Shown here: positions 43,357 to 52,440 of the stretch, one piece after another
Layout: every line of letters starts with the position of its first letter
Numbering within the stretch: the stretch's first letter is position 1
NCBI GenBank assembly: GCA_030540405.1
Contig: JAUNWH010000016.1
Location: 1 to 52,582 of the forward strand
Source of the DNA: Spirochaetales bacterium
Lineage (GTDB): Bacteria > Spirochaetota > Spirochaetia > Treponematales > Treponemataceae
Length of the DNA: 52,582 nucleotides
Direction: 5' to 3'
Made by a program: the position numbers and the translations under genes
Notes under the pieces: model-generated
Databases searched by the model: none
Told to the model about the DNA's origin: nothing
Seen by the model: the letters and a program-made list of their open reading frames with translations, nothing else

Positions 43357-43836
43357 TTATCCTGCGACTGCGTTTGCGGCTCCAAATCCCAACAATGTCA
43401 AAACAAGCATAATAACGCCGGCAAGGAGAACGCCTCCCATAACGGCAAGAGATGTCTTTTTTCCATCCAAGTCCAAAAGGCTAGCTGCAAGAGTTCCAGT
43501 CCAAGCGCCAGTTCCCGGAAGCGGAATTCCTACAAAAAGAAAAAGCGCAAAATAAAGTCCACGTCCAGCTTTTGCCTGCATTTTTTCACCGGCAGAAGTT
43601 CCTCTCAATAAAAAGAAACGGCAGATTCCGCCTACAAGACGCTTGTCCTGCCCCCACTCCAAAAATTTTCTTGCAAACAAAAAAATAAAAGGAACAGGAA
43701 TCATATTTCCAATTGTGCTGACAATGTAAGAAGAAATCACCGGCAATTTTAACGCCTGGGAAACAGGAATCGCGCCCCTAAGCTCTATAAGAGGCACCAT
43801 CGAAATAAAAAATACCCAAAGAAAATTTTTTAACAT
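43357..43836 (-). CDS. Small multidrug-export-type membrane protein (PF06695/COG2426)
   Basis: A 159-residue protein with four or five membrane segments. VFFISMVPLIELRGAIPVSQALKLP and VGIPLPGTGAWTGTLAASLLDL are the conserved halves of the family, the latter with the GxxGTGAW-type re-entrant motif. Annotated as small multidrug exporters, but the real substrate is unproven. It stands alone, convergent with the toxin-antitoxin pair. No ribosome-binding site stands out strongly before its ATG. Confidence 0.85.
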   Translation of the reverse strand: MLKNFLWVFFISMVPLIELRGAIPVSQALKLPVISSYIVSTIGNMIPVPFIFLFARKFLEWGQDKRLVGGICRFFLLRGTSAGEKMQAKAGRGLYFALFLFVGIPLPGTGAWTGTLAASLLDLDGKKTSLAVMGGVLLAGVIMLVLTLLGFGAANAVAG

Positions 43837-43893
43837 AGCTTTATTGTAACATACTTAAGAAACCATTCGCAACTGCAACGCAAAATGCAACTT

Positions 43894-44526
43894 TCAAAAT
43901 GATTTTTTACTAGATGCCGCCCAGATTCCAACGCTCATTAAATAGTTTCCGCCGATTACAACAAACGTCCAGCCCACAGAAGCAAGAACGCTCTGCTCGT
44001 AAACATGAAGAAAAAAATACGGACCGACCAAAATGCGAGCAATGTTCAAGACAAAAAGAACAGCTGCATAAATCAGCGTGGGAACAATAGCGCAAACGGT
44101 ATGCGAAAACTTCAGCGGAATTTCTTCAAAGCAAATGAACGAAACCAAAGCCAAAACAGGACAAACAAAATGCATAAAAAGCCCGGAACCTTCAAGCATA
44201 TAGTGGCTGAAATTCCTCATTGTATATCCGCCGGCATTTGGAATGAGCAAGGCAAGGACAACTGTAATCGTAAGTGTTGTGCAGCAAACCGCAATGTAAG
44301 AAAATAATTTTACTGAATCAGAAACTTTTTTGCCTGAACGTAAAAAGCGGATTTTGCAAGCCGCCATAACGGCACACGAAATTCCCAAAAGAATATTGCT
44401 GTCTTGCGTGTAAAACTTAAAGAAACTAAATCCGCCATATTCAACCAAAGACAAAATCACAGCGGCAATTTCGAATACGGCAATTAGAATATTCAGCGCA
44501 AGTGAAAAATAAATTTTCTTTTTCAT
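43894..44526 (-). CDS. Pr6Pr-family membrane protein
   Basis: A 210-residue protein with six membrane segments. FFKFYTQDSNILLGISCAV is the diagnostic F-x-x-YTxxSN motif of the Pr6Pr/FAR-17a-like family, HYMLEGSGLFMHFVCPVLALVSF contains the conserved His, and YAAVLFVLNIARILVGPYFFL follows. Function unknown; related eukaryotic proteins hydrolyse lipids or bind androgens. Single gene between the export protein and lysS. Confidence 0.8.
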   Translation of the reverse strand: MKKKIYFSLALNILIAVFEIAAVILSLVEYGGFSFFKFYTQDSNILLGISCAVMAACKIRFLRSGKKVSDSVKLFSYIAVCCTTLTITVVLALLIPNAGGYTMRNFSHYMLEGSGLFMHFVCPVLALVSFICFEEIPLKFSHTVCAIVPTLIYAAVLFVLNIARILVGPYFFLHVYEQSVLASVGWTFVVIGGNYLMSVGIWAASSKKSF

Positions 44527-44568
44527 TTAAAAACCCAAGACAGCTAATTTATCGGGACAAACTTTTTT

Positions 44569-46185
44569 TTAGTATACGCTCAGGATTTTCTGGAGTTTTT
44601 CTTTTCCGATAATCCTAAAGAAACTTGCAAGGCGCGGTCCTTGATCTTTTCCAATCAAAGCATGATACAAAGCTGCAAACAATGCCTTTGACTCAAGTCC
44701 AAGTTCCGTTGCAATGTCGTACATCGCCTGCTGGCATTCCTTGTCAACTGCAAAAGCATCAAGGCGCGGAACAACTTCATCACGCACACGGCGCACAGCA
44801 GTCAGCATTTCGCCTGAAATATCTTCAGCCTTAGAACCGTCTTCTCTTAAAGTAAAGCAGAAATCTGGAGCGCAGTCAGGAGCACTTTCTTTTATCCAGT
44901 ACCAAGCACATTCACAGCGGCGGCGCAAAGTTTCCTTCTGTTCTTCCTTTACATCCTTGAGAGAAGCAATAACAGCATCTATGTCACCGGAATAAGTCTG
45001 AAGCAAAGTTGTAAGCAAGCGGAATCCAATCTGGTACGGTTGAACTTTTGGCATTCCGTTTTCAATCTGGCTAAGCTCGTAAATACGTTTTTCCTTGAGG
45101 AACAAATCTTCATTTTTTGCCTTGTCAATTCCCCAGGCGATTCGCTCTGTCTTGTCGTAGGCTTCGTATATTGTAACAACGTCCAAATCAAAACTGATGC
45201 TGAATTCGTGGTCAACTTTGTTCATGGCGAAAATGTAGCGCAGAACTTCCGGCTGATAAACTTCAAGAGCGTCAACAAGCGAAATTACTTTTCCTTTTGA
45301 AGATGACATTTTTCCTGGAACGCCCTTGAGCTTTACAAAGTCATACTTCATTGTAACAGGAGCGTCCCAGCCGAAAACTTTTTTGCTTACAAGTTTTGCA
45401 GTATCGTAGCTTCCGCCCGGAGAAATGTGATCTTTTCCGCCCGGCTCAAAAACAACTTTTTCTTCGTTCCATCTCATCGGCCAGTCAACACGCCAGCCCA
45501 GCTTGAATTCTTTTGAAGTGCGAAGGTCGCCTTTTTCCTCGTGTCCGCAAGCCTTGCATTTATATGTAACGCCGTACTCGCCGTCGTAATCAAGAATTTC
45601 TGTTTCGTCTTTATTGCATTTGCAGCAGAAAGCGGCTACTGGCCAGTAAACGTCTTCCGGCTTCATTTTGTGCTGCTCGTCGCGGTATTCGTTCAGGCAT
45701 TCTTTTATAAGATCGCGGTTTTGCAAAGCCTTTTTCATTCCTTCTGCATAACGGTTTGCACGGTAGCGGCTCGCCTGATATAAAAATTCAGGATGGATTC
45801 CAACACGCGGAAGCTGAGTTTCAATGTCAACTTCGTGATGGCGCGCATAGTTTTCATCGCGTCCAAAAGTGTCCGGAACCATTGTGATTGGATAGCGCAG
45901 ATATTTTTCAAGAACTTCCGGCTGAGGCATATTGCCCGGAACTTTTCTGAAAACGTCGTAGTCGTCCCAAGAATAAATAAAGCGCACATTCTTGCCACGG
46001 TCGCGAAGAGCACGCACAATCAAATCTACAGTAATAATTTCGCGGAAATTTCCAATGTGAACTGTTCCGCTCGGTGTAATTCCAGAAGCGCAGGTGTAAA
46101 GGTCAAGGTCGCCTTTCTGCTTGATAATTCTTGAAGCCTGCTGGTCTGCCCAGTGGCAAAGTTCTTTTTCGTTTCTTTCTGACAT
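44569..46185 (-). CDS. lysS: Lysyl-tRNA synthetase, class I
   Basis: A 538-residue Rossmann-fold enzyme. TPSGTVHIGNFRE carries the HIGN form of the HIGH motif, CKCNKDE...YKCKACGHE a zinc knuckle insert, and PGKMSSSKGKVIS the KMSKS loop. Class I LysRS replaces the class II form in archaea, spirochaetes and some alphaproteobacteria, so it is a useful lineage mark. ATG at 46,183-46,185; TATAAT ends ten bases upstream with TTGCAC 17 bp before it and no ribosome-binding site, so the leader is very short. A longer upstream frame would start inside that promoter and is rejected. Confidence 0.95.
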   Translation of the reverse strand: MSERNEKELCHWADQQASRIIKQKGDLDLYTCASGITPSGTVHIGNFREIITVDLIVRALRDRGKNVRFIYSWDDYDVFRKVPGNMPQPEVLEKYLRYPITMVPDTFGRDENYARHHEVDIETQLPRVGIHPEFLYQASRYRANRYAEGMKKALQNRDLIKECLNEYRDEQHKMKPEDVYWPVAAFCCKCNKDETEILDYDGEYGVTYKCKACGHEEKGDLRTSKEFKLGWRVDWPMRWNEEKVVFEPGGKDHISPGGSYDTAKLVSKKVFGWDAPVTMKYDFVKLKGVPGKMSSSKGKVISLVDALEVYQPEVLRYIFAMNKVDHEFSISFDLDVVTIYEAYDKTERIAWGIDKAKNEDLFLKEKRIYELSQIENGMPKVQPYQIGFRLLTTLLQTYSGDIDAVIASLKDVKEEQKETLRRRCECAWYWIKESAPDCAPDFCFTLREDGSKAEDISGEMLTAVRRVRDEVVPRLDAFAVDKECQQAMYDIATELGLESKALFAALYHALIGKDQGPRLASFFRIIGKEKLQKILSVY

Positions 46186-46243
46186 AATGCGGATTATTAT
46201 ATTGAAAACAAAGGCAATGTGCAACGCAAGATTTCCGCTCATT

Positions 46244-46306
46244 GTCATCTTCGGGCTTGACCCGAAGAACCATTACAGATTGTCGGTTCAAGTTCGGCAA
46301 TGACAA
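46244..46306. repeat. GTCATT-family hairpin repeat pair
   Basis: Stem ATCTTCGGG-cttga-CCCGAAGA and a diverged inverted unit ATTGTCGG-ttcaag-TTCGGCAATG. It lies in the 46,186-46,506 gap, which otherwise holds only promoters and the next repeat. Confidence 0.6.
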
Positions 46307-46308
46307 TA

Positions 46309-46350
46309 GCCGTTTTCTTTCCTCCAAACCACCAATCTTTCCCAGCACTG
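46309..46350 (-). repeat. Dispersed 42-bp repeat, second copy
   Basis: Inverted relative to 24,983-25,022, with one mismatch. No coding frame. Confidence 0.7.
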
Positions 46351-46469
46351 TTTAAAAAACAACAATTAGCTTGCACAAATCTAAATATGCGATAAAAAAT
46401 ATCAACCAAGACATTTTGAACATTTTTTTCTACGTTAAACTCATCAAATTACAAATATATTCAGGTGTT

Positions 46470-46497
46470 TTCACATCCATGGCAAAAGCGTTATAAT
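46470..46497 (+). promoter_or_regulatory. Promoter of the phosphohexomutase gene
   Basis: TTCACA (about 46,470-46,475), a 16-bp spacer and TATAAT (46,492-46,497). The ATG is nine bases on, with no ribosome-binding site. Confidence 0.5.
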
Positions 46498-46506
46498 GGG
46501 TACATT

Positions 46507-48279
46507 ATGGAACACAATATGATTTTATCGGCGTCCGGCTGGAGAAAAGTTTTTGCAGAAAGCATGGATGCGGAAGATACTTCGCCAAAAATCGGAGAGG
46601 CAAACAGTTTTCTCTGTCTTTTAATTGCAGAAACATTCGCTGAATATATAATTTCAAAAACGGGCAAAAAAGAGCCGGCAGTTGTCGTGGCAACAGACAC
46701 CCGTCCTACAGGAAAAGAAATTGCGCTCAATGTAATTCAAGGACTTTGCGCCTGCGGAATAAAAGTTGTTTTTCTTGGAACTGCCGCCGCCCCGGAAATA
46801 ATGGCGTACTCAAGAAAGCATGACGGCTTCCTCTACATTTCAGCAAGCCACAATCCAATAGGACACAACGGAATAAAATTCGGACTGAACAACGGAGGCG
46901 TTCTTGAAGCCGGGGAATCAAAAAAACTCGCGGAAAGCTTTGCAGCAAAATGCAGTTCAGCCGGAGCAGAAGACCACGCTCTTTCACTTGCATTCAAAGC
47001 GCAAAAGACACAAGTTGAAAATGTGTACGCAAAAAGCGCCAAGTATAAAAAGCAGTCTCTTGCCACCTACGAAAAATTTATAAAGACCGTAATAGCCGGA
47101 AGTCCAAAAATTTTATTTCAGCACAAGTTGTTCAGCATCTTGAAAAAAGCAGCGCAGAAAAATCCGCTTAGCATTGTGTGCGACATGAACGGTTCAGCAC
47201 GCGCAACTTCAATAGACAAAAAATTTATCCCGGAAAGCGGAATCGGCTTTATTCCATTCAACGAAAATAAAATTGTTCACGCAATAATTCCAGAGCCAGA
47301 AAATCTTGTGCATTGCGCGCAAAAAATCAATGAGCTTCAAAAAGAAGGAAACAAATCAGCCCTGCTCGGTTATATGCCTGACTGCGATGGCGACCGCGGA
47401 AACGTTGTCTACTGGAATGGAAATGAAGCAAAAACCGTGCCGGCACAAGAAGTGTTCGCGCTGTGCGTAATGTCGGAACTTGCATTTGAATATTGGAAAA
47501 ATCCAAACACAAAAAATCTTGCGGTAGCTGTAAACTGTCCTACTTCAATGAGAATTGACGAAATCTGCGCCAGCCTGAATGCAAAAATATTCCGTGCGGA
47601 AGTCGGAGAAGCAAATGTGGTGAACCTTGCGCGTGAAAAAAGAAGCGAAGGTTTTAACGTAAGAATATTCGGAGAAGGAAGCAACGGCGGAAACATAACC
47701 TACCCTTCAGCAGTGCGGGATCCAGTTGCAACAATCTTTGCCTTGGTAAAACTCCTTGCATTGCGGGACACAAAAAACAAAATCGGTTTGTTCCACTTGT
47801 GGTGCAAGATGTCTGGTCAGGAAGAAAAATACAAAGACAACTTTACACTCGATGACGTTATTTCCACGCTGCCTGAATACACAACAACTGGCGTAAGTGA
47901 AAACCGCGCAGTGCTTCAAGTAAAAATGCAAGACAAAGGCAAACTCAAGGAAAATTTCAAAAAGGAATTCATTTCATCTTGGGAAGAAAAAAAAGAGCAA
48001 CTCAAAAATGAATATGGAATTTCTAGCTACGAAGCATTCACGACAAACGGCACAAAAGAAACCAATGCTGACCAAAACTGGAACAATGCGAACGGCGGAC
48101 TTAAAGTAAAATTTATGGACAGATCAAATCAGCCAGTCGCATTTATCTGGATGCGTCCAAGCGGAACAGAGCCGGTTTTTAGAATAATGTGCGATGTAAA
48201 AGGAAAAAATCCGCAAGAAGAAAAAGCTTTGCTTGAATGGGAAACAGAGCTTCTGCAAAAAGCGGACATTGAATCTTAA
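46507..48279 (+). CDS. Phosphohexomutase (phosphoglucomutase/phosphomannomutase family)
   Basis: A 590-residue four-domain enzyme. YISASHNPIGHNG carries the phospho-serine (S114), MPDCDGDRGNVVYWN the Mg2+ loop, GEGSNGGNITYP the sugar-binding loop, and RPSGTEPVFRI the phosphate-binding C-terminal loop. It interconverts hexose 1- and 6-phosphates for glycan precursors and glycogen. It is longer than typical PGM/PMM (450-570) with an extra segment at about 490-560. Start at 46,507 rather than an upstream ATG because it follows a good -10. Confidence 0.9.
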   Translation: MEHNMILSASGWRKVFAESMDAEDTSPKIGEANSFLCLLIAETFAEYIISKTGKKEPAVVVATDTRPTGKEIALNVIQGLCACGIKVVFLGTAAAPEIMAYSRKHDGFLYISASHNPIGHNGIKFGLNNGGVLEAGESKKLAESFAAKCSSAGAEDHALSLAFKAQKTQVENVYAKSAKYKKQSLATYEKFIKTVIAGSPKILFQHKLFSILKKAAQKNPLSIVCDMNGSARATSIDKKFIPESGIGFIPFNENKIVHAIIPEPENLVHCAQKINELQKEGNKSALLGYMPDCDGDRGNVVYWNGNEAKTVPAQEVFALCVMSELAFEYWKNPNTKNLAVAVNCPTSMRIDEICASLNAKIFRAEVGEANVVNLAREKRSEGFNVRIFGEGSNGGNITYPSAVRDPVATIFALVKLLALRDTKNKIGLFHLWCKMSGQEEKYKDNFTLDDVISTLPEYTTTGVSENRAVLQVKMQDKGKLKENFKKEFISSWEEKKEQLKNEYGISSYEAFTTNGTKETNADQNWNNANGGLKVKFMDRSNQPVAFIWMRPSGTEPVFRIMCDVKGKNPQEEKALLEWETELLQKADIES

Positions 48280-48282
48280 AAA

Positions 48283-49122
48283 CTACAAAACATATTTTTC
48301 TATAAAGTCGCCAACGCCGCTTGAATCGTTATCTTTTTCAGTGATAAAGTCAGCGGCGTTTTTTATGTAGTTAATTCCATTGCTCATGCACACGCCGTAG
48401 CCGCATTTTACAATCATGCTTTCGTCGTTCATGCTGTCTCCGAATCCCATTGTAGATGAGCGCGGAATTCCTATGTAGTCAGCAAGCCAGTTGATGGATT
48501 CTCCTTTTCCGCAGTTCGGCGGAAGGATTTCAAGAAAGTACGGTTTGCTTGTAAAGATAACGGCGGAATCTCCTAGCTCTTCCTTAAGTTTTTTTTGCAG
48601 TACTTGAAGAGTTTCAGGCTCGCCCGGAACAAGCATCTTGGGAAATTTTTTTTCACGCAGAAAAGTTTCGTAGTCGTCTATAACTTTGCCTTTCAAGCCG
48701 CACATATCAACATCCTTGCGCGTCCAGGAAGTTTCTTCCGCATAAAAAATTGTGTCCGGGGAATAAACTTCACTTCTAAGTCCCATTTTTTCAGCTTCGG
48801 AATTTGCCTTTAAAAGAACAGAAGAATCAACACTGCAAGTGTAAATCTGCTTGCGTTCGTGCATATCAAAAACACTGCAACCATTTATTGCAATTATAAA
48901 CTTTCCAAACTCGCTGCCCGCAATATCCAGTCTGCGCACAAAAGGCAAAATTCCGTCTTCCGCACGCCCAGAGCAAAGCACAACATAAATTCCACGGCGA
49001 GCGCATTCCTGCAGCACCTGCACATTTTTATCGCTGATTTTTCGATTTGAATCCAAAAGAGTGTCGTCCAAGTCAAGCGCAATAAGCTTTACATCAAGAG
49101 CGCAAGAAGGAAGCTTTGCCAT
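48283..49122 (-). CDS. Cof-type HAD-IIB family phosphatase
   Basis: A 279-residue protein. LIALDLDDTLLDSNRKIS (motif I, nucleophile Asp), VVLCSGRAEDG, KGESINWLADYIGIP (motif III Lys) and GFGDSMNDESMIVKCGYGVCMSNG (motif IV) are complete, with the alpha/beta C2B cap between motifs II and III. These enzymes dephosphorylate sugar phosphates, FMN/PLP and similar. Start is the ATG at 49,122 with GAGG upstream; the extra upstream residues are hydrophobic read-through. Converges on the phosphohexomutase gene with a three-base gap. Confidence 0.9.
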   Translation of the reverse strand: MAKLPSCALDVKLIALDLDDTLLDSNRKISDKNVQVLQECARRGIYVVLCSGRAEDGILPFVRRLDIAGSEFGKFIIAINGCSVFDMHERKQIYTCSVDSSVLLKANSEAEKMGLRSEVYSPDTIFYAEETSWTRKDVDMCGLKGKVIDDYETFLREKKFPKMLVPGEPETLQVLQKKLKEELGDSAVIFTSKPYFLEILPPNCGKGESINWLADYIGIPRSSTMGFGDSMNDESMIVKCGYGVCMSNGINYIKNAADFITEKDNDSSGVGDFIEKYVL

Positions 49123-49211
49123 ATAAACCTCGCATAAAAAATCTTGGCAGATTATAAACCACACATAAAGTTGTTTCAATGGGAGTTACATATATAAAAA
49201 ACTTTATGACA

Positions 49212-49245
49212 TAAAAAAAGGATGCCCAGCTGGACATCCTTTTTT
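49212..49245. terminator. Bidirectional terminator
   Basis: AAAAAGGATG-cccagctgga-CATCCTTTTTT, beyond the 3' end of ettA. Confidence 0.75.
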
Positions 49246-49260
49246 ATTTTTGCTCCACTT

Positions 49261-51000
49261 TTATCTTGTGAGTTTTCGGTACATGGTTTTGTGAGGATGA
49301 TCATCATCAATGCCAAGAACATTTTTCTTCCATTCTACGTATTCGCTCCAGTTGCCTTCAAACCATTTGACTTCGCTGTTGTTTTCAAACGCAAGAATGT
49401 GAGTGCAGATACGGTCAAGGAAATAGCGGTCGTGGCTGATTACAAGAACACAGCCTGCAAAGCTGTTGATGGCTTCTTCAAGCGAACGCGTTGTAGAAAT
49501 ATCAAGGTCGTTTGTAGGCTCGTCCAAAAGCAAAACGTTTCCCGCTTCCTTGAACATAAGTCCCATGTTCAGCCTGTTTTTTTCTCCGCCGGAAAGCACG
49601 CTGATTTTCTTGTTCTGCTCTGCACCGTTAAAGTTGAACCAAGAGCAATACGCATGGGCATTTACTTCGCGCAACGCTCCATTTACAGGCCGTCCTTTTT
49701 CATCAACTGCGCCAAGTTTTATAAGGTCAGCTCCTCCAGAAAGAAGCTCAAGCACTGTTTTGTCTGGGTCAAGTTTGCTTCTCATCTGATCCACATAAAC
49801 AAGTTTTACAGTATCGCCAACTTTTATCGTGCCGGAATCTGGAGTTTCATCTCCTTCACCTGTGGCAGCCTTTGCAAGCATTTTGAACAAAGTAGTTTTT
49901 CCTGCGCCGTTCGGACCTACAACGCCAACAACAGCACCAGCAGGAATTGCAAAGTCAAGATTTTCAAAAAGCAGTTTGTCGCCAAATGATTTTGTAAGTC
50001 CGTTCGCCTCAATTACAAGGCTTCCAAGGCGAGGTCCTGCCGGAATTGAAATCTGGCTGTCTTTAAGCTGAACACGCTTCTGCTCTTCCGCCAAAAGCTG
50101 CTCGTACTTTGTGATGTGTTCCTTGTGCTTTGCTTGCCGCCCTTTTGCGCCTGCGTGAATCCATTCAAGTTCTTCTTTCATTTCGCGCTGACGGACTGAA
50201 GCCTGCTTTTCTTCCTGCTCAAGACGCTTTTCTTTTGCTTCAAGCCATTCAGAATAGTTTCCTTTAAACGGATAGCCTTCACCTCTGTCCATTTCAAGAA
50301 TCCAGCCTGCAACATTGTCAAGGAAGTAGCGGTCGTGAGTAATTGCAATAATTGTTCCCTTGTAGTCGCGAAGATGGCGTTCAAGCCAGGCAACAGTTTC
50401 AGCGTCAAGGTGGTTTGTAGGTTCGTCCAAAAGCAAAATATCCGGCTGCTGAAGAAGAAGGCGGCACAAAGCAACACGGCGGCGTTCACCTCCAGAAAGC
50501 ACGTCCACAACTTGATCAGCTGGCGGACATCTTAACGCGTCCATTGCAAGCTCAAGGTTTGAATCCAGATTCCAAGCGTCCGCGGCATCAAGTTTTTCCT
50601 GAAGCTCCGCCTGTCTTGCGCAAAGCTTGTCAAAGTCAGCGTCAGGGTCGCCAAACGCTTCATTCACTTTATCGAATTCAGCAAGCAAATCTGTTATCGG
50701 CTTTACGCCTTCCATTACAATTTCCTTTACAGTTTTGCCTGCTTCAAGCTGCGGTTCCTGCTCCAAATACCCCATTGTGAATCCAGGAAGCAGATGAGTT
50801 TCGCCTGTAAAATCATTGTCAACGCCCGCAAGGATTTTAAATAAAGAAGACTTACCAGCGCCGTTTTCACCAATAACGCCGATTTTTGCTCCGTAATAAT
50901 ATGAAATGCTTATGTCTTTAAGAACAACTTTAGTCCCGTAAGCGCGGGAAACCCGATCCATTGTGTAAATAATTTTCTTATCGTCTACAGTCTTTGCCAT
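49261..51000 (-). CDS. ettA: ABC-F ATPase EttA (energy-dependent translational throttle)
   Basis: A 579-residue soluble ATPase with two ABC domains joined by a charged linker. Walker A GENGAGKSS and GPNGAGKTT, signatures LSGGERRRVAL and LSGGEKNRLNM, Walker B LLLDEPTNHLD and LLLDEPTNDLD. The arm insert in domain 1 and the EttA-type linker (EWIHAGAKGRQAKHKEHITKYEQL) distinguish it from drug-resistance ABC-F proteins. It binds the ribosomal E site and gates early elongation by the ATP/ADP ratio. The C-terminal HPHKTMYRKLTR is EttA-like. Confidence 0.93.
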   Translation of the reverse strand: MAKTVDDKKIIYTMDRVSRAYGTKVVLKDISISYYYGAKIGVIGENGAGKSSLFKILAGVDNDFTGETHLLPGFTMGYLEQEPQLEAGKTVKEIVMEGVKPITDLLAEFDKVNEAFGDPDADFDKLCARQAELQEKLDAADAWNLDSNLELAMDALRCPPADQVVDVLSGGERRRVALCRLLLQQPDILLLDEPTNHLDAETVAWLERHLRDYKGTIIAITHDRYFLDNVAGWILEMDRGEGYPFKGNYSEWLEAKEKRLEQEEKQASVRQREMKEELEWIHAGAKGRQAKHKEHITKYEQLLAEEQKRVQLKDSQISIPAGPRLGSLVIEANGLTKSFGDKLLFENLDFAIPAGAVVGVVGPNGAGKTTLFKMLAKAATGEGDETPDSGTIKVGDTVKLVYVDQMRSKLDPDKTVLELLSGGADLIKLGAVDEKGRPVNGALREVNAHAYCSWFNFNGAEQNKKISVLSGGEKNRLNMGLMFKEAGNVLLLDEPTNDLDISTTRSLEEAINSFAGCVLVISHDRYFLDRICTHILAFENNSEVKWFEGNWSEYVEWKKNVLGIDDDHPHKTMYRKLTR

Positions 51001-51131
51001 ACGCCCAATTGTAATTTATATAATGATAATTTGCAATTAAACGAATTGAATCACGTTAAATCTAACCGAAAAAAAAAGTGGTGAATCAAGTAAAAATCTT
51101 ACCCAAAATAAAAACCTGATGAGGGCTGAAA

Positions 51132-51645
51132 ATGGGATTGGATATGAAAACGAAAAAGAAATTGACGGGAGAAACGGCAAAAAGATACTGTACGGCAGAC
51201 AAGAAACATAATACAAAAATCATCGATGAGTTCACGGCGACAACATAAAAGGGGAAGTCATCAACCCTTGTATTTTTTCGATGTTTATTTGTACAAAAAG
51301 GCTGGTGATATTTATCAGGAACCAAAAAAATCGAATATAGTGATGGAATGAAATTCAAGCTCTTAAAAATCTCAAGTGCAACTATCGGAAGAATGATTAA
51401 GCCAGAATTTGCAAAACACAGCATACGTGGAATATCGGCAATCCGCCCTACAAAGAACCTGAACAAGCTGATTTCAATTCGCTTTTATTTTGTCTCTGGG
51501 GGCTGGCTTCTTTGAGGCTGATACCGTCTCTAACTGCGGAAGGAGCGCCGAAGACCAGTACATATCAACCCTGACACTTACTGACATATTTTAGGGCTGG
51601 ACGGAAAACAGGGCGTTGCTGAACAAGGCTCTACGAAGACTATTT
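51132..51645 (+). pseudogene. ISNCY (ISTde1/IS1202-like) transposase remnant
   Basis: Broken coding pieces follow one another in different frames: MGLDMKTKKKLTGETAKRYC at the start, a middle with IGRMIKPEFAKHSIRGISAI, and GFFEADTVSNCGRSAEDQYI with LTLTDIF-GWTENRALLNKA at the end. They correspond in order to the HTH and the DDE catalytic core of IS1202-group transposases. Several frameshifts and stops, and most of the central DDE domain is missing. The 3' end abuts the IS256 fragment on the other strand. Confidence 0.6.
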
Positions 51646-52048
51646 TTTTTCTTCGATGAAGATTTAGAAGAAAGAAAGGGTGTCTATCTATAAAAGTTTT
51701 ATCTTCCTTGGCCAGCTGGAGTTTTTCAAAACCTTTGAACTGTCTCCAGTTCTTTTCCGCTTCCTTGCAGAACTTGAATACCATTGTCAGTATGGCGTCT
51801 GCGGAATCGTTTCCTTTGGTTGACCTGTACCTCAGTCTTACCGTCGCGAACATTGATTCAATCGGATTTGAGGTTCTGATATGAACCCAGTGTTCGGCAG
51901 GATAATCATAAAACCTGAAAAGGTTGTCATAACCCTTTGAAAGGCACTCCGCTGCTTTCGGATATTTCAGCCCAGAATACGTATCAATGAAATGCTGATA
52001 TGCATTCTGGGCATGCCGCTTTGTGTCTGCAAGAAAAATATCCTGCAA
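51578..52048 (-). pseudogene. IS256-family transposase, C-terminal fragment
   Basis: About 150 residues of the IS256/Mutator transposase C-terminus: AQNAYQHFIDTYSGLKYPKAAECLSKGYDNLFRFYDYPAEHWVHIRTSNPIESMFATVRLRYRSTKG is the hallmark with the last catalytic Glu (NPIES). The N-terminal two thirds are absent; upstream sequence in the same orientation has frameshifts. The two IS pieces together show a site of repeated insertion and decay. Confidence 0.8.
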
Positions 52049-52440
52049 TTTCTTTTTGCCGCCGACTGTATGTAATCAGGCATTTTATCCAATATATTGC
52101 CTGTTGTTACAAAAATTGATTTTTGTATTAGAAATTGAAGTAACAAAATAATAATCTGGATGCTTGCGGTTAAAATCATTGTATTTTTTATGCATCATCT
52201 CTATCAATTTGTCCTGATTTTTTGTAAGTATATATTATTTTTGAATGCTCATAAACTGTTTGTTCTTTATCAATATTTTTGAACGGATTAATCATAAATA
52301 CAATTTATCAGTATCATCGATATTATCCAATAATTGAACGCTATTAATTCTATGCAGAAAATTATGTTTTGTGCTATACTATATATATTCTGGGAGGACT
52401 GTACTTTGCCTGCGATTGACTTCTTCTGCGGAGGAAAACC
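52049..52440. other. Intergenic region with a decayed gene fragment
   Basis: AT-rich sequence. On the minus strand, MINPFKNIDKEQTVYEHSKI (start 52,295) runs to a stop at 52,191, and an adjacent frame continues NQDKLIEMMHKKYNDFNRKH to a stop near 52,100, so a frameshifted gene remnant is likely. Family not recognised. GGAGG at about 52,429 is the ribosome-binding site of the next gene. Confidence 0.35.
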